Positions 27,029-35,753 are shown, counted from the stretch's first letter. The stretch is 64,000 bases of DNA from Bacteroidales bacterium MB20-C3-3 (GCA_035609245.1 CP141202.1:620001-684000); one strand, 5' to 3'. The notes: a model not told the origin generated them from the letters alone. A program made the numbers and translations.

Positions 27029-27865
27029 TTACAGTGATTTATGATATTGAACAAGCCCCTCAATAGGAGACTTAAGTATTGTGCCAAGTTTGACTCCAAG
27101 CTTTTCTGCCACCTCAGATATAATATCCTGATAGTAGTATGCAACTGACCCTACAAGATTTACCTTATACTTTTTATAGTCATACTGCATAATATTTCTG
27201 GTAAAAAACTCCTCAAAACTATCTCTCAGGAGTTTGTCAATATGTGGATGGTTCTTGTTATCATTTAGAAATACAGAGAAGGTTGCAAGGTATCTGTTTG
27301 GAAAAGGCTGGCGATAAACTCGTTCAATTACAGAACCATAAGTAAGGCCATATTTTTGATCAAAGATATCATTAAGATCTTTTGGTAATTGCCTCTTTAA
27401 ATAATCTGAGATAAACTTTCTTCCAAGGACTGCACCACTCCCCTCGTCACCAAGAATATAACCGCACGCCGGAACATTATCTGCAATATTCTCACCATCG
27501 TAATAACAGGAGTTTGCACCGGTACCCAATATGGCAGCTATTCCCGGCTTGCGCCCGCAAAGAGCCCTTGCTGCAGCAAGAAGATCAGTGTAGGCGTTTG
27601 CACGAGATTTTGGGAAAACCTTTCTGAAACAATTCTGGAGCACCTGAATTTTTTCAGGAGAGGCCACACCAGCACCGTAGAAATGAATCTCGGTAACAGT
27701 AGCACTTATATCAGGAAGAAGATGTTGCTCCAGTTCATAAATTATCTGCTCTTCGGTTTGAAAAAAAGGATTAATACCTGCTGTTGTGATTTTCTGGACC
27801 GAACCGTCGCTGTGAATAGCTCTCCAATCTACTTTGGTTGAGCCGCTGTCTGCAATTAAACGCAT
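27029..27865 (-). CDS. BadF/BadG-family amino-sugar kinase (MurK-like)
   Basis: An ASKHA-fold kinase of the BadF/BadG/BcrA/BcrD family. The 278 residues have the phosphate-1 motif IADSGSTKVDW (residues 3-13), GTGANSCYYDG near 114 and GYILGDEGSGAVLG near 134, typical of N-acetylglucosamine kinases. It is directly upstream of murQ; some Bacteroidota and clostridia have a kinase of this family (MurK) that phosphorylates MurNAc beside murQ. MurNAc or GlcNAc phosphorylation is thus the likely role. It has its own promoter overlapping the end of pnuT, so it is probably not part of the thiamine unit. Confidence 0.82.
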   Translation of the reverse strand: MRLIADSGSTKVDWRAIHSDGSVQKITTAGINPFFQTEEQIIYELEQHLLPDISATVTEIHFYGAGVASPEKIQVLQNCFRKVFPKSRANAYTDLLAAARALCGRKPGIAAILGTGANSCYYDGENIADNVPACGYILGDEGSGAVLGRKFISDYLKRQLPKDLNDIFDQKYGLTYGSVIERVYRQPFPNRYLATFSVFLNDNKNHPHIDKLLRDSFEEFFTRNIMQYDYKKYKVNLVGSVAYYYQDIISEVAEKLGVKLGTILKSPIEGLVQYHKSL

Positions 27866-27888
27866 ATGAATGGGGTTTATATAATTGG

Positions 27889-27920
27889 CAAAGGTAACTA
27901 TTTTGCCAGACTATTTCAAC
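27889..27920 (-). promoter_or_regulatory. Promoter of the kinase-murQ-recR-symporter run
   Basis: Minus-strand GTTG (27920-27917), 20 bases, then TACCTTTG (27896-27889) fit the Bacteroidota promoter. It begins in the last codons of pnuT and ends about 23 bases before the kinase ATG. Confidence 0.6.
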
Positions 27921-28486
27921 ACCACAGGGAACTTTCTCCAATGCTTATAACCCGCCGCAGCAGCTATCAGATATACAAGATAAAGCAATGCAGTAACATA
28001 AAGACCTTGCCAGAAAAAGAGTAAGGCAGCAGCAAGGTCTGCTATAATCCAGAGTATCCAGTTTTCAATATGCTTACCTGATACCCACCAGGTTGCCAGC
28101 ATACTTATAATTGCGACAAAGGCATCCATAGCCGGATATGGATCTTCACTATAATTTGAAAGAATATAATAAACAATGAAAAAACCACCCAGTGAAGCAA
28201 TTGAGGATACAACACCCTTCCTGAAATCCAGCTTTACTGTTACCTCTCCTCCAATACTCTTAATATTTGAAGCGCTCTCCCCTCCCCATTTTCTCCATCC
28301 GTAAAAACTAACAATCAGGTAATATAGCTGCAGCAAAGCTGCAGCATTAAGTGAGGCCATGTAAAAAACGATAATATACATCAAGGCAGAGAGAGCACCA
28401 ACTATCCACATTGCCCTCTTCTGCCTGATTTCAAGAATTACGTAAGCAAATCCTGTAATTGCCCCAACTATTTCAATCCAGTTCAT
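27911..28486 (-). CDS. pnuT: PnuC-family permease, probably thiamine transporter PnuT
   Basis: PnuC-fold inner-membrane facilitator for vitamins. The 191 residues give six or seven membrane segments; WIEIVGAITGFAYVILEIRQK opens the protein, YYLIVSFYGWRKWGG lies near residue 56 and WWVSGKHIENWILWIIAD near 130 carries the WxxExxxW-like signature region of PnuC proteins. Known members take up nicotinamide riboside or, as PnuT, thiamine. Location right after the riboswitch-controlled TonB receptor (one base overlap) makes thiamine the likely substrate. Confidence 0.88.
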   Translation of the reverse strand: MNWIEIVGAITGFAYVILEIRQKRAMWIVGALSALMYIIVFYMASLNAAALLQLYYLIVSFYGWRKWGGESASNIKSIGGEVTVKLDFRKGVVSSIASLGGFFIVYYILSNYSEDPYPAMDAFVAIISMLATWWVSGKHIENWILWIIADLAAALLFFWQGLYVTALLYLVYLIAAAAGYKHWRKFPVVLK

Positions 28487-30705
28487 TAAAATCTGAATGA
28501 TGCTTTTAACATAAAATTAATACCTGCCTGAGGATATAACCCCTCCTCAATATAGGGAGATGAGCCATCTGCAAATTTAGCCATATACACCCAGGCATTT
28601 GAAAAATATTTTCTGTTAAGAATATTATCAATAAACAGACCAAGTTCCAGCTCAGAAATATCTTTTATTTTAAAACTCTTTATCCCTTTTAAACCCATTA
28701 TAAAATAGGCCGGGACAGATCTTTCAACACTGGATGTATTGTCATAATACTGCCTGCCTACATGTTTACCATAAACCGATACTGATGACGACAGAGATGG
28801 CATAAAAGTAACCATACCCATTCCAACAGTAGACGGTGAGTACGGAAGATTGGTGATTTTGTAGAACTCACTCATTTGAGGAAGAGGAGTCCAGTCATCC
28901 TGATTGTCATACAAATCTGTCCAGTGAGTGTAGTCTTTAATTCTGTTAATACTTAATGACAGATTCCCGTCCAGTTTAATAAATGAAACAGGAGACCAGG
29001 AGGCAATCAGTTCTATCCCTCTTCTGAAAGAGAGGGGAACATTCTCCTTTATAACATACCCGGTTTCACTCAATCTTCCTGTGGGAACAAGCTGGTCCTT
29101 ATACTCCATGAAATAAAAATTTGCAGAGAGAGCAACACTTCTTCCGGTGAAAGTATACCCTGCCTCAATGTCAATTAACCTCTCAGGCTTAATAAGGTCC
29201 GCCTTACCCGCCTTTATTGACTCTTTTATATCGGCCCTCCCCGGCTCCTTTCTTCCTACTGAGGCCGATGCAAACACTCTGCTGCTGCCTGAATTATATG
29301 TTATTCCAGCCTTAGGATTAAAGAAGTTGTATTTGTTGTCATTGTTTAACTTTATAAAATCCTTATCCTCCCCTCTGAGGCTATATGATATGTTTCTGTA
29401 CTGAAGATCCGCAAAGGCTGTTATCTTCTCAGATATATTCAGCTCCGCCCTTGCAAACAGAGAGAGATCTCCTTTATATCCGTCATTCAGATACCACTGG
29501 TAATTTTCAGGAATATTTTCTCTCCATTTTGACCATATCAGATTGCCAAAATGTGATCCGTCATAATATGAATATGATATACCTCCTGTTGCCTTCAGGC
29601 TCTTCCTGTTTAATTGCAGTGTAGATGAAGCGGCATAATAATCATTTGCCAGCGCCTGTCTTATTATCACATCTGATCTTTTATACTCTTTTGAATCTAT
29701 TATCTGGAGAGGTAATCCATACTCAGAAAATTTCCTGTTCATTTTATAATTTTCATAATAGCCCTCGCCGGCTGTATAGTGAAGCACACTATTCCATGTA
29801 AGGCCATCTGCAAGCTCTCTGGAAAAAAGAGCCTGAATATGATGCTGAGTGTAGTTATCGGTTTCATTATCATAGTACCTCTCGTTACCGGCCTCGTCAT
29901 AGTAGAGACCTGCAGGGTTGTACCTTCTGTCAATCTCCATCATCTCCCTTGAGACACCCTCCCAGGTAATACCAGTTTTTTGGTCTCCATAAATGTAGTT
30001 TACTCTAATTGCACTCTTCCCGTGATACCATCCGGCAGTAGCAAAAAGAGAGGTTAGGTCACTCTTTGCATTCCTTATGTAACCCTTTCCCATATTTTTT
30101 GAATACCTGATATCAAAGGAGAATCCTTTTGAAGTTAGCCCTGTTCCGGCACCGGCGGTTGTAGTAAAACTGCTGTAACTCCCCACTCCCATCTCCGCCA
30201 TTCCATAAGCCTCCGGAGATGTAAAGAGTGTTCGCATATTTAAACTCGCTCCAAAAGCACCCGGTCCATTTGTAGATGTTCCCACCCCTCTTTGCAACTG
30301 AATATCCTGAACAAAAGCAGAAAATGCAGGTATATTAACCCAAAATACCTCCTGTGATTCTGCATCGTTGATTGCAATTCCATTTACTGTAACATTTGTT
30401 CTTGATCCATCACTGCCTCTTACTCGCATTGATGAATACCCCAGTCCATTTCCTCCTTCCATAGTAGAGACAACAGAAGGCATCAGGGAGAGAGCCATTG
30501 GAATTGACTGAACAGGAGAGAGCCTTTTAATCTCCAATGGGGTGAGTTCTGAATGGCTTACAGGAGTATTCTTACCTGCACGCCAGGCCTCAACAACAAT
30601 ACTGTCCAGTTTATTGAAAACTGTCTTCTCTTTTTGCCCCTCTTGCTGGGCAAGTGCGATAAATGGTGAAAATAATACCCCGCACAATAAAGCTAATCTT
30701 TTCAT
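28486..30705 (-). CDS. TonB-dependent outer-membrane receptor, probably for thiamine
   Basis: A 22-strand outer-membrane receptor. The 739 residues include a signal peptide (LALLCGVLFSPFIALAQQ), a TonB-box/plug region at about 35-160 with SMRVRGSDGSRTNVTVNGIA and ASLNMRT, and a beta barrel ending in LKASFRF with the terminal phenylalanine needed for insertion. There is no carboxypeptidase-like N-terminal extension, so it is not a SusC type. The TPP riboswitch in its leader and pnuT behind it indicate uptake of thiamine or a precursor. Confidence 0.9.
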   Translation of the reverse strand: MKRLALLCGVLFSPFIALAQQEGQKEKTVFNKLDSIVVEAWRAGKNTPVSHSELTPLEIKRLSPVQSIPMALSLMPSVVSTMEGGNGLGYSSMRVRGSDGSRTNVTVNGIAINDAESQEVFWVNIPAFSAFVQDIQLQRGVGTSTNGPGAFGASLNMRTLFTSPEAYGMAEMGVGSYSSFTTTAGAGTGLTSKGFSFDIRYSKNMGKGYIRNAKSDLTSLFATAGWYHGKSAIRVNYIYGDQKTGITWEGVSREMMEIDRRYNPAGLYYDEAGNERYYDNETDNYTQHHIQALFSRELADGLTWNSVLHYTAGEGYYENYKMNRKFSEYGLPLQIIDSKEYKRSDVIIRQALANDYYAASSTLQLNRKSLKATGGISYSYYDGSHFGNLIWSKWRENIPENYQWYLNDGYKGDLSLFARAELNISEKITAFADLQYRNISYSLRGEDKDFIKLNNDNKYNFFNPKAGITYNSGSSRVFASASVGRKEPGRADIKESIKAGKADLIKPERLIDIEAGYTFTGRSVALSANFYFMEYKDQLVPTGRLSETGYVIKENVPLSFRRGIELIASWSPVSFIKLDGNLSLSINRIKDYTHWTDLYDNQDDWTPLPQMSEFYKITNLPYSPSTVGMGMVTFMPSLSSSVSVYGKHVGRQYYDNTSSVERSVPAYFIMGLKGIKSFKIKDISELELGLFIDNILNRKYFSNAWVYMAKFADGSSPYIEEGLYPQAGINFMLKASFRF

Positions 30706-30752
30706 TTAAAAGTTATTTTATATGCAGGGGGATACAGAGACACAGAAGAAGC

Positions 30753-30826
30753 GCTTTCCCTACGCCGGCATTATCCGGATCAGGTGAAAAGGGTGTGATC
30801 TCAGCCCGTAAAGGGCACCCCCAAGC
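30753..30826 (-). promoter_or_regulatory. TPP (thi-box) riboswitch
   Basis: The minus-strand leader contains the conserved thi-box parts in order: GGGCTGAGA, ACCCTTTTCACCTGAT, CCGGATAATGCCGGCGTAGG and GAA. P1 is formed by GCUU (30826-30823) with AAGC (30756-30753). GGGGG beside P1 (about 30822-30818) could instead pair with CCCCC (30731-30727) close to the start codon, a plausible expression platform. TPP binding would lower synthesis of the receptor and PnuT. The promoter ends just upstream. Confidence 0.95.
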
Positions 30827-30842
30827 ATTTGTTAATGCATTG

Positions 30843-30875
30843 CAAATATAAATAAAATTCTGCCTGTGGAGCAAA
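30843..30875 (-). promoter_or_regulatory. Promoter of the thiamine uptake operon
   Basis: Minus-strand TTTG (30875-30872), a 21-base spacer and TATATTTG (30850-30843) fully match the Bacteroidota consensus. Transcription should start near 30838, giving a leader of about 130 bases containing the riboswitch. Confidence 0.75.
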
Positions 30876-30881
30876 TATTCG

Positions 30882-30889
30882 TACATTTG
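30882..30889 (+). promoter_or_regulatory. -7 box of rnpB
   Basis: TACATTTG matches TAnnTTTG and ends 4-5 bases before the first paired base of RNase P RNA. A weak -33 (TCTG, 30859-30862) lies 19 bases upstream. It is divergent from the thiamine promoter and the two overlap. Confidence 0.65.
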
Positions 30890-30893
30890 CACC

Positions 30894-31216
30894 CGGTGGG
30901 TCGCTTTGTCGCTCTTCTTTTTGAGGGGAGGAAAGTCCGGACAGGGCAGAGCAAGACTCTGTGGAAATCACAGCTGGGGGTAACTTCAGGTAAATCGTAA
31001 CAGAAAATAACCGCCCTTTAGGGGGTAAGGGTGAAAATGCGGGGTAAGAGCCCACAACAGATTATGGCGACATAATTTGGGTACGACCAGTCTCCTGCAA
31101 GGCCAAGTATACCGGCAGTCAAGAGCTGCTCGCTCGTTGCCGGGGGGTAGGCTGCATCAGATAAATGACAGAGGCCTCTCTTTGAGAGGTACAGAATCCG
31201 GCTTACAGACCCACCT
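30894..31216 (+). ncRNA. rnpB: RNase P RNA, bacterial class A
   Basis: The catalytic RNA that matures tRNA 5' ends. GAGGAAAGTCCGGAC at about 30928 is the conserved CR-I element and ACAGAAA near 31001 is the matching conserved core. The ends pair: GGTGGGTC (30895-30902) with GACCCACC (31208-31215), forming P1. A T run at 31216-31223 follows. The length of about 322 bases is on the short side of the class A range. Confidence 0.95.
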
Positions 31217-31223
31217 TTTTTTT
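31216..31223 (+). terminator. T run ending rnpB
   Basis: Eight T directly after the P1 helix of RNase P RNA form the natural end of the transcript. The stop codon of the convergent small gene overlaps the last two of them. Confidence 0.6.
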
Positions 31224-31473
31224 AGAATAGTGTCGGATGATCCTCGTCGAATCTTTTAAGTATAGTAGAGATTATTGCCTCTCTGCAGAATTTTGCATGA
31301 GAGCTTACTTTATAGCGTTTACAATAGAGCTGTATCGCCTCTAACTCCTTATCGTTAAACAATATAGTTTTCCTATGGCGTCTTACAGCCTTTTGTCTAT
31401 CTTTTTTCAACTCTGGTCTCAAGTAGTGATTTATACCCCGGTATACCCTCCAAAGGATAATTCTTTGCTGCAT
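31222..31473 (-). CDS. Small basic protein, probably ribbon-helix-helix type
   Basis: Up to 83 residues, strongly basic. The core RKTILFNDKELEAIQLYCKR followed by YKVSSHAKFCREAIISTILKRF looks like one short strand and two helices, as in ribbon-helix-helix DNA-binding proteins, and ends in DEDHPTLF. The ATG at 31473 would place 77 bases inside the upstream lipoprotein gene; TTG codons at residues 18 and 22 would start just around that gene's stop and are realistic alternatives. The coding pattern (distinct from the shadow frames nearby) and the motif suggest a real gene. Function is not known to me. Confidence 0.6.
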   Translation of the reverse strand: MQQRIILWRVYRGINHYLRPELKKDRQKAVRRHRKTILFNDKELEAIQLYCKRYKVSSHAKFCREAIISTILKRFDEDHPTLF

Positions 31474-32371
31474 AATCTATCCACTCCAGAGCAAGTTTAT
31501 ACTCATCCATCATCTCCAAAGCAACAGCAATATTGAATGCAGCCGATGCCCTCTTTACAGGGGTAGCTTCATTTGTAAGAGTCATCCAAATATCCATTGC
31601 CTCTTTCCATTTGAACTCCTGAGAAAGCCTGTATGCCTCCAGCCAGGGTCTGGATTCATAGTTATAGAGATATCGCTCAATTGGTTCCCAATTATCAAAG
31701 AATCTTGAAGAGAATGAAGCTCCAAGTTTTTTTGAGATCTCATACATTGAGGAGTAGAGTCTTGAGGCTATTATCTCATCTTTCATATCCATTCTGCTGA
31801 TAACCTCCCAGTATATAGTATCAGCTACCTCCCTTCTGAACTCAGGTAATCCTGTGATCCCGTTATACAGACCAACCTCCATTGTGAAGGGGAGAGAGAC
31901 ATATGAGATATCGGAACTTCCGGGAAGGCCGTCACTGGCCACCTTATAAATAGTCATTGTGCCCATATCCAGATACTCAATGACAAACAACATATCTGCT
32001 GAAGAGTTGAGCGCTAGTCCCCTGACATATTCAGGATTATCGAGTTGAGATCTCTGAGTACCTGTTTGATTAAATACCATAATTGCTCCGGTGTCAAGCG
32101 ACAAATTTGACTCAAGTCCCTCGGCAAGTCCTAAAGCCATATTAAGCATCAGAAGAGAGTCTGTTGTAAATCTCTCTTTGTCCAGACTGGCTGAATCCTT
32201 AATTGCATCAGTAGAAGAGAAAACAGATATACTCTTGTCTGTCAAATCTACCGGAAACTCAGCAGGTACACGCTGATCTATGTTAAAATACTGGATTACC
32301 GGGCCGCACGAGTTAAGCAATAAAGCAGCCATTAAGCCGGATACGGCAAATAGGATTAATTTTCTTTTCAT
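31397..32371 (-). CDS. Bacteroidota lipoprotein (DUF6340-like)
   Basis: The 324-residue protein starts with a lipoprotein signal, LILFAVSGLMAALLLNSCGP, with the lipid-carrying cysteine at 22. The middle part contains SADMLFVIEYLDMG and REVADTIYWEV, and the C-terminal 100 residues are helical with a TPR-like look (SQEFKWKEAMDIWMTL, ASAAFNIAVALEMMDEYKLALEWIDYA). It resembles the DUF6340 family of uncharacterised Bacteroidota lipoproteins. No substrate or partner can be read from the sequence. It lies 3 bases after the M55 peptidase gene. Confidence 0.7.
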   Translation of the reverse strand: MKRKLILFAVSGLMAALLLNSCGPVIQYFNIDQRVPAEFPVDLTDKSISVFSSTDAIKDSASLDKERFTTDSLLMLNMALGLAEGLESNLSLDTGAIMVFNQTGTQRSQLDNPEYVRGLALNSSADMLFVIEYLDMGTMTIYKVASDGLPGSSDISYVSLPFTMEVGLYNGITGLPEFRREVADTIYWEVISRMDMKDEIIASRLYSSMYEISKKLGASFSSRFFDNWEPIERYLYNYESRPWLEAYRLSQEFKWKEAMDIWMTLTNEATPVKRASAAFNIAVALEMMDEYKLALEWIDYAAKNYPLEGIPGYKSLLETRVEKR

Positions 32372-32374
32372 AAC

Positions 32375-33190
32375 CTACAAATATTCCCAGAATTTTTTCA
32401 TTACATCGTAAAGCACATCTGACTCATATTCTACGAACAGAGGCTCAGCACTCTCCTCCTGAGTAACAATCAGCTCCATTTTATATGGCCCCTTCATGCT
32501 GAATACACAGCCATTCTGAAGATTATTAAGGGCGCGCTCTACGCTCTCCCTTATCTCTCCATATACAACCTGAGGAGATTTACTCATAGCGCAGTTTCTC
32601 CCATACGCAAACTTAGTCTCAACAGTCTCAATTGCTCCGAAATTCTCATGTGCCTCCTTACAGGCCATATTGTCACCTGCAACAAAAACAACAGGAACTC
32701 CAAACTGAGAAGCATACAAAGCATTAAAGGCCGGTTCAAAGAGAGGTTTCCCGTTGATTTTAAAATCTATTACTTTTAAAGACATTGTATGAGAGAGAGT
32801 TCCCATCATCTCACCTGCCCTTGCATGAGCACCAATGAACAGAAGAGCGTCAAATGTTGAGTCAATTCCTAGTACCATTGTGTGAGGTGTACCGGGTACA
32901 CGGCCCTTGGTTAGCCTGGCTCTTGGATCGAGTAACAGTGGATTAACATTTATATTTCCAGAATGTCCGTCCCTGACAATAATCTCAGTTGCTCCTGCCG
33001 CTACTGCACCCTCAATTGCCGAATTTATCTCACCGGTAAGGATATCACAATTTCTGTCAAAATGAGGGTGCCCGGGGTATATCTCATCCCAGTTTACAAC
33101 ATTCGTGACACCCTCAAAGTCTACCTGAATCATTATTTTAAGACCATTTCCGCTTTTTCCGCGATTTAGAAATTCTTTTGAAGTACTCAT
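32375..33190 (-). CDS. M55-family D-aminopeptidase (DppA-like)
   Basis: Zinc peptidase of family M55, whose type member DppA removes N-terminal D-amino acids from peptides. The 271 residues show IMIQVDFEGVTNVVNWDE near the start (metal-binding Asp and Glu), EIIVRDGHSGNINV near 87, and LLFIGAHARAGEMMGTLSHT near 131, the conserved histidine-bearing segments. The first 19 residues are extra compared with DppA, so translation could begin at ATG 33133. Context (fabG upstream, lipoprotein downstream) does not show the natural peptide; D-Ala peptides from wall turnover are a guess. Confidence 0.88.
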   Translation of the reverse strand: MSTSKEFLNRGKSGNGLKIMIQVDFEGVTNVVNWDEIYPGHPHFDRNCDILTGEINSAIEGAVAAGATEIIVRDGHSGNINVNPLLLDPRARLTKGRVPGTPHTMVLGIDSTFDALLFIGAHARAGEMMGTLSHTMSLKVIDFKINGKPLFEPAFNALYASQFGVPVVFVAGDNMACKEAHENFGAIETVETKFAYGRNCAMSKSPQVVYGEIRESVERALNNLQNGCVFSMKGPYKMELIVTQEESAEPLFVEYESDVLYDVMKKFWEYL

Positions 33191-33215
33191 GATTCCGGTT
33201 TATTTATTATTAAAA

Positions 33216-33962
33216 TTACATTTTCATACCCCCGCAAACGGAGATAACCTGACCTGTTACATAAGAGGATAGATCAGAGGCAAGGAATGTACAAACATCT
33301 GCCACATCTTCCGGCTTTCCTCCTCTTCTAAGTGGAATCTGATCTGCCCATTGCTTCTTAACATCATCAGGCAATTTGCCTGTCATCTCGGTAATAATAA
33401 ACCCCGGAGCAACGGCGTTAGCTCTTACTCCCCTTGACCCAAGCTCCTGAGCTATGGATTTTGTCAATCCAATCATACCGGCTTTAGAGGCCGAGTAGTT
33501 TGCCTGTCCTGCGTTTCCTCCAACTCCAACTACAGAGCTCATATTAATAATACTTCCACCTCTCTGACGCATCATTACCGGAGTAACAGCATGGACAAAG
33601 TTAAAAGCACTCTTAAGGTTAACATTGATAACTGCATCCCACTGCTGCTCACTCATCCTCATCATCAGACCATCTTTTGTTATGCCTGCATTATTGACTA
33701 ATATATCAAGTTTTCCAAATTCCTTTACAACCTGCTCAACAACAGCGTGTGACTCTTCAAAATTTGCAGCGTTTGAGGCAATTGCGAGAGCCTTAACACC
33801 AAATGATTCAATCTCAGACTTTGTCTTTTCAGCATTTTCATCAATTGTAAGATCTGTGAATGCAATATTTGCACCCTCGGAGGCATATTTTAGAGCTATA
33901 GCTTTTCCGATTCCTCTTGCAGCTCCAGTAATAAGGGCTACCTTTCCTTCAAGTAATTTCAT
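33216..33962 (-). CDS. fabG: 3-oxoacyl-ACP reductase FabG
   Basis: NADPH-dependent reductase of the fatty-acid elongation cycle. The 248 residues contain the cofactor motif ITGAARGIGKAIA, NNAG in DILVNNAGIT, the catalytic serine in INMSSVVG and the YSASKAG pair (Tyr and Lys). The end VTGQVISVCGGMKM is typical of FabG. Length is exact for the family. rimO lies 30 bases upstream and M55 25 bases downstream on the same strand. Confidence 0.93.
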   Translation of the reverse strand: MKLLEGKVALITGAARGIGKAIALKYASEGANIAFTDLTIDENAEKTKSEIESFGVKALAIASNAANFEESHAVVEQVVKEFGKLDILVNNAGITKDGLMMRMSEQQWDAVINVNLKSAFNFVHAVTPVMMRQRGGSIINMSSVVGVGGNAGQANYSASKAGMIGLTKSIAQELGSRGVRANAVAPGFIITEMTGKLPDDVKKQWADQIPLRRGGKPEDVADVCTFLASDLSSYVTGQVISVCGGMKM

Positions 33963-33992
33963 TACTTATCAATAAATTACGTTAATATTCAT

Positions 33993-35315
33993 TTAAATTA
34001 TCCGTGCAGTAAGATCATACTCCCCCGCACTCTCTATCTTTGTGTCAACAAATGTACCAATAATATCTTTTGTTGAAAAACCTTTTGGCATCTCTCCTTT
34101 TCCAATCAATATCTCACCATCAACCTCAGGGCTCTCTCTTCTGCTTCTGCCAACATAAACATCTTTGTCTTCGTAGTCAATAAGAACCTTTTCAACTGAA
34201 CCAACTCTGGATAAATTATGTGCCATAGATATCCCTGACTGAAGTTCCATCAACATCTCATACCTCTCCTGCTTCTCTCTGTTCCTGATGGTATCTTTGA
34301 GATTTGATGCACCCCAGGTACCCTCCTCCTCTGAATAGGTAAATGCCCCCAGTTTCTCAAAACGGGCCTCCTCTACAAAACCTAACAGCTCCTTAAAAGC
34401 TCTTTTGTCTTCACCCGGATGCCCCACAATCATTGTTGTTCTCAAAGAAATTCCGGGAACGCTTTTTCTGAATTTCTCAACAAGTCTTCTTGTTTCTGCT
34501 CCATTAATTGATCTTCTCATATTTGACAAAACCTTGTCATTTACATGCTGAAGAGGAATATCAAGATACTTGCATATTTTATCGTTTGAGGCCATTACCT
34601 CCAGGACATCCTCCGGAAAACCGGCAGGATATGAATAGAGCAATCTTATCCACTCAATGCCCTCAACCTTGGATAAACTCTCCATAAGAGGTGCTAATGC
34701 CCTCTTTTTATATATATCAAGTCCATAATAAGTAGTATCCTGAGCAACAAGAATAAGCTCCTTAACACCCATTGAAGCGAGGTTTGACGCCTCTTCAACA
34801 AGCAGCTCTGAATGGACAGACTTATGAGATCCCCTGATTAATGGAATAGAACAGTAAGAGCATACCCGGTCACAACCTTCAGAAATTTTCAGATATGCAT
34901 AGTGAGAGGGCGTGGTAAGAAATCTATGATTATCAAAAGATGAGTTCCACTCTTTACCAAGAGCCCTTAGCACAGACTTTGAGTCAAATGCTCCATAAAA
35001 TCCATCAACCTCAGGTATTGACTCCTCTAATTCCAGCAGATATCTCTGGGAGAGGCACCCAAATACATGTATCTCCTTTATATAACCCCTTTTTTTTGCA
35101 TCAACAGCAGAGAGTATTGCATCAATACTCTCTCTCTTGGCATCTTTAATAAAACCGCATGTATTGATTACAACAATATCTGCATTTGCAACAGTTAGGT
35201 CCTCCCCTTCAGGAGAGATAATCAACCCTGATTCAAAGATCTGTTTTAAGAGGTGTTCTGAATCGACTCTGTTTTTTGAACAACCCAGGGTTACAAGCTG
35301 AATCTTCTTTACCAT
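33993..35315 (-). CDS. rimO: Ribosomal protein S12 methylthiotransferase RimO
   Basis: RimO adds a methylthio group to Asp88 (E. coli numbering) of ribosomal protein S12. The 440 residues show the MTTase-domain cysteines in TLGCSKNRVDSE, INTCGFI and GCLSQRY, the radical SAM motif CDRVCSYCSIP, and a C-terminal TRAM domain. LGCSKNRVDSE separates RimO from MiaB and MtaB. It shares a one-base overlap with the DUF5606 gene and belongs to the long leftward unit. Confidence 0.95.
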   Translation of the reverse strand: MVKKIQLVTLGCSKNRVDSEHLLKQIFESGLIISPEGEDLTVANADIVVINTCGFIKDAKRESIDAILSAVDAKKRGYIKEIHVFGCLSQRYLLELEESIPEVDGFYGAFDSKSVLRALGKEWNSSFDNHRFLTTPSHYAYLKISEGCDRVCSYCSIPLIRGSHKSVHSELLVEEASNLASMGVKELILVAQDTTYYGLDIYKKRALAPLMESLSKVEGIEWIRLLYSYPAGFPEDVLEVMASNDKICKYLDIPLQHVNDKVLSNMRRSINGAETRRLVEKFRKSVPGISLRTTMIVGHPGEDKRAFKELLGFVEEARFEKLGAFTYSEEEGTWGASNLKDTIRNREKQERYEMLMELQSGISMAHNLSRVGSVEKVLIDYEDKDVYVGRSRRESPEVDGEILIGKGEMPKGFSTKDIIGTFVDTKIESAGEYDLTARII

Positions 35316-35734
35316 TATTCAGCAACTTCCTCTTCCCCCTCCTGGAGAAATTCAAGAGTGGCAAACTCCTTCAGGTTATTATACCAGTCAACAACCTTCT
35401 TCATATGAGATGTGTAAAAACGATCTCTGTCATAGTCAGGAAGTACCTCTTCAAAAAAGCTCTTTAGTTTTGCAGCATCAGATTTACCGGATGGTGCACT
35501 CTCCTCTCCAAGTTTCTCCCTCATCTTTTCCAGTAGTTGTTGTAATTTCACCTCCCCTTCATCAGTAAAAACTGATATATCAGAAAGTGACGAGAGTTTG
35601 GCGCTCATTCCGCAAACCATTCTCTTGTTATCAGACAAGGATTCTACAACAACTCCTGCATTTGCCTGTGCTACATATTTATAAAGCCCCGGATAACCGG
35701 AAACCGTTAGAATTTTCTGTAAATTGGTTTTCAT
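35315..35734 (-). CDS. DUF5606 protein
   Basis: A 139-residue protein of a family confined to Bacteroidota and without known function. The first 60 residues (LTVSGYPGLYKYVAQANAGV, then VVESLSDNKRMVCGMSAKLS) look like a compact SH3-like or KOW-like beta fold, followed by a helical segment with LQQLLEKMREKLG and an acidic tail EGEEEVAE. It overlaps rimO by one base and follows the DnaJ-like gene by 19 bases. An RNA or ribosome-related role would fit the neighbours but is only inference. Confidence 0.85.
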   Translation of the reverse strand: MKTNLQKILTVSGYPGLYKYVAQANAGVVVESLSDNKRMVCGMSAKLSSLSDISVFTDEGEVKLQQLLEKMREKLGEESAPSGKSDAAKLKSFFEEVLPDYDRDRFYTSHMKKVVDWYNNLKEFATLEFLQEGEEEVAE

Positions 35735-35753
35735 ATTTTTTCAATCTGTTTAT

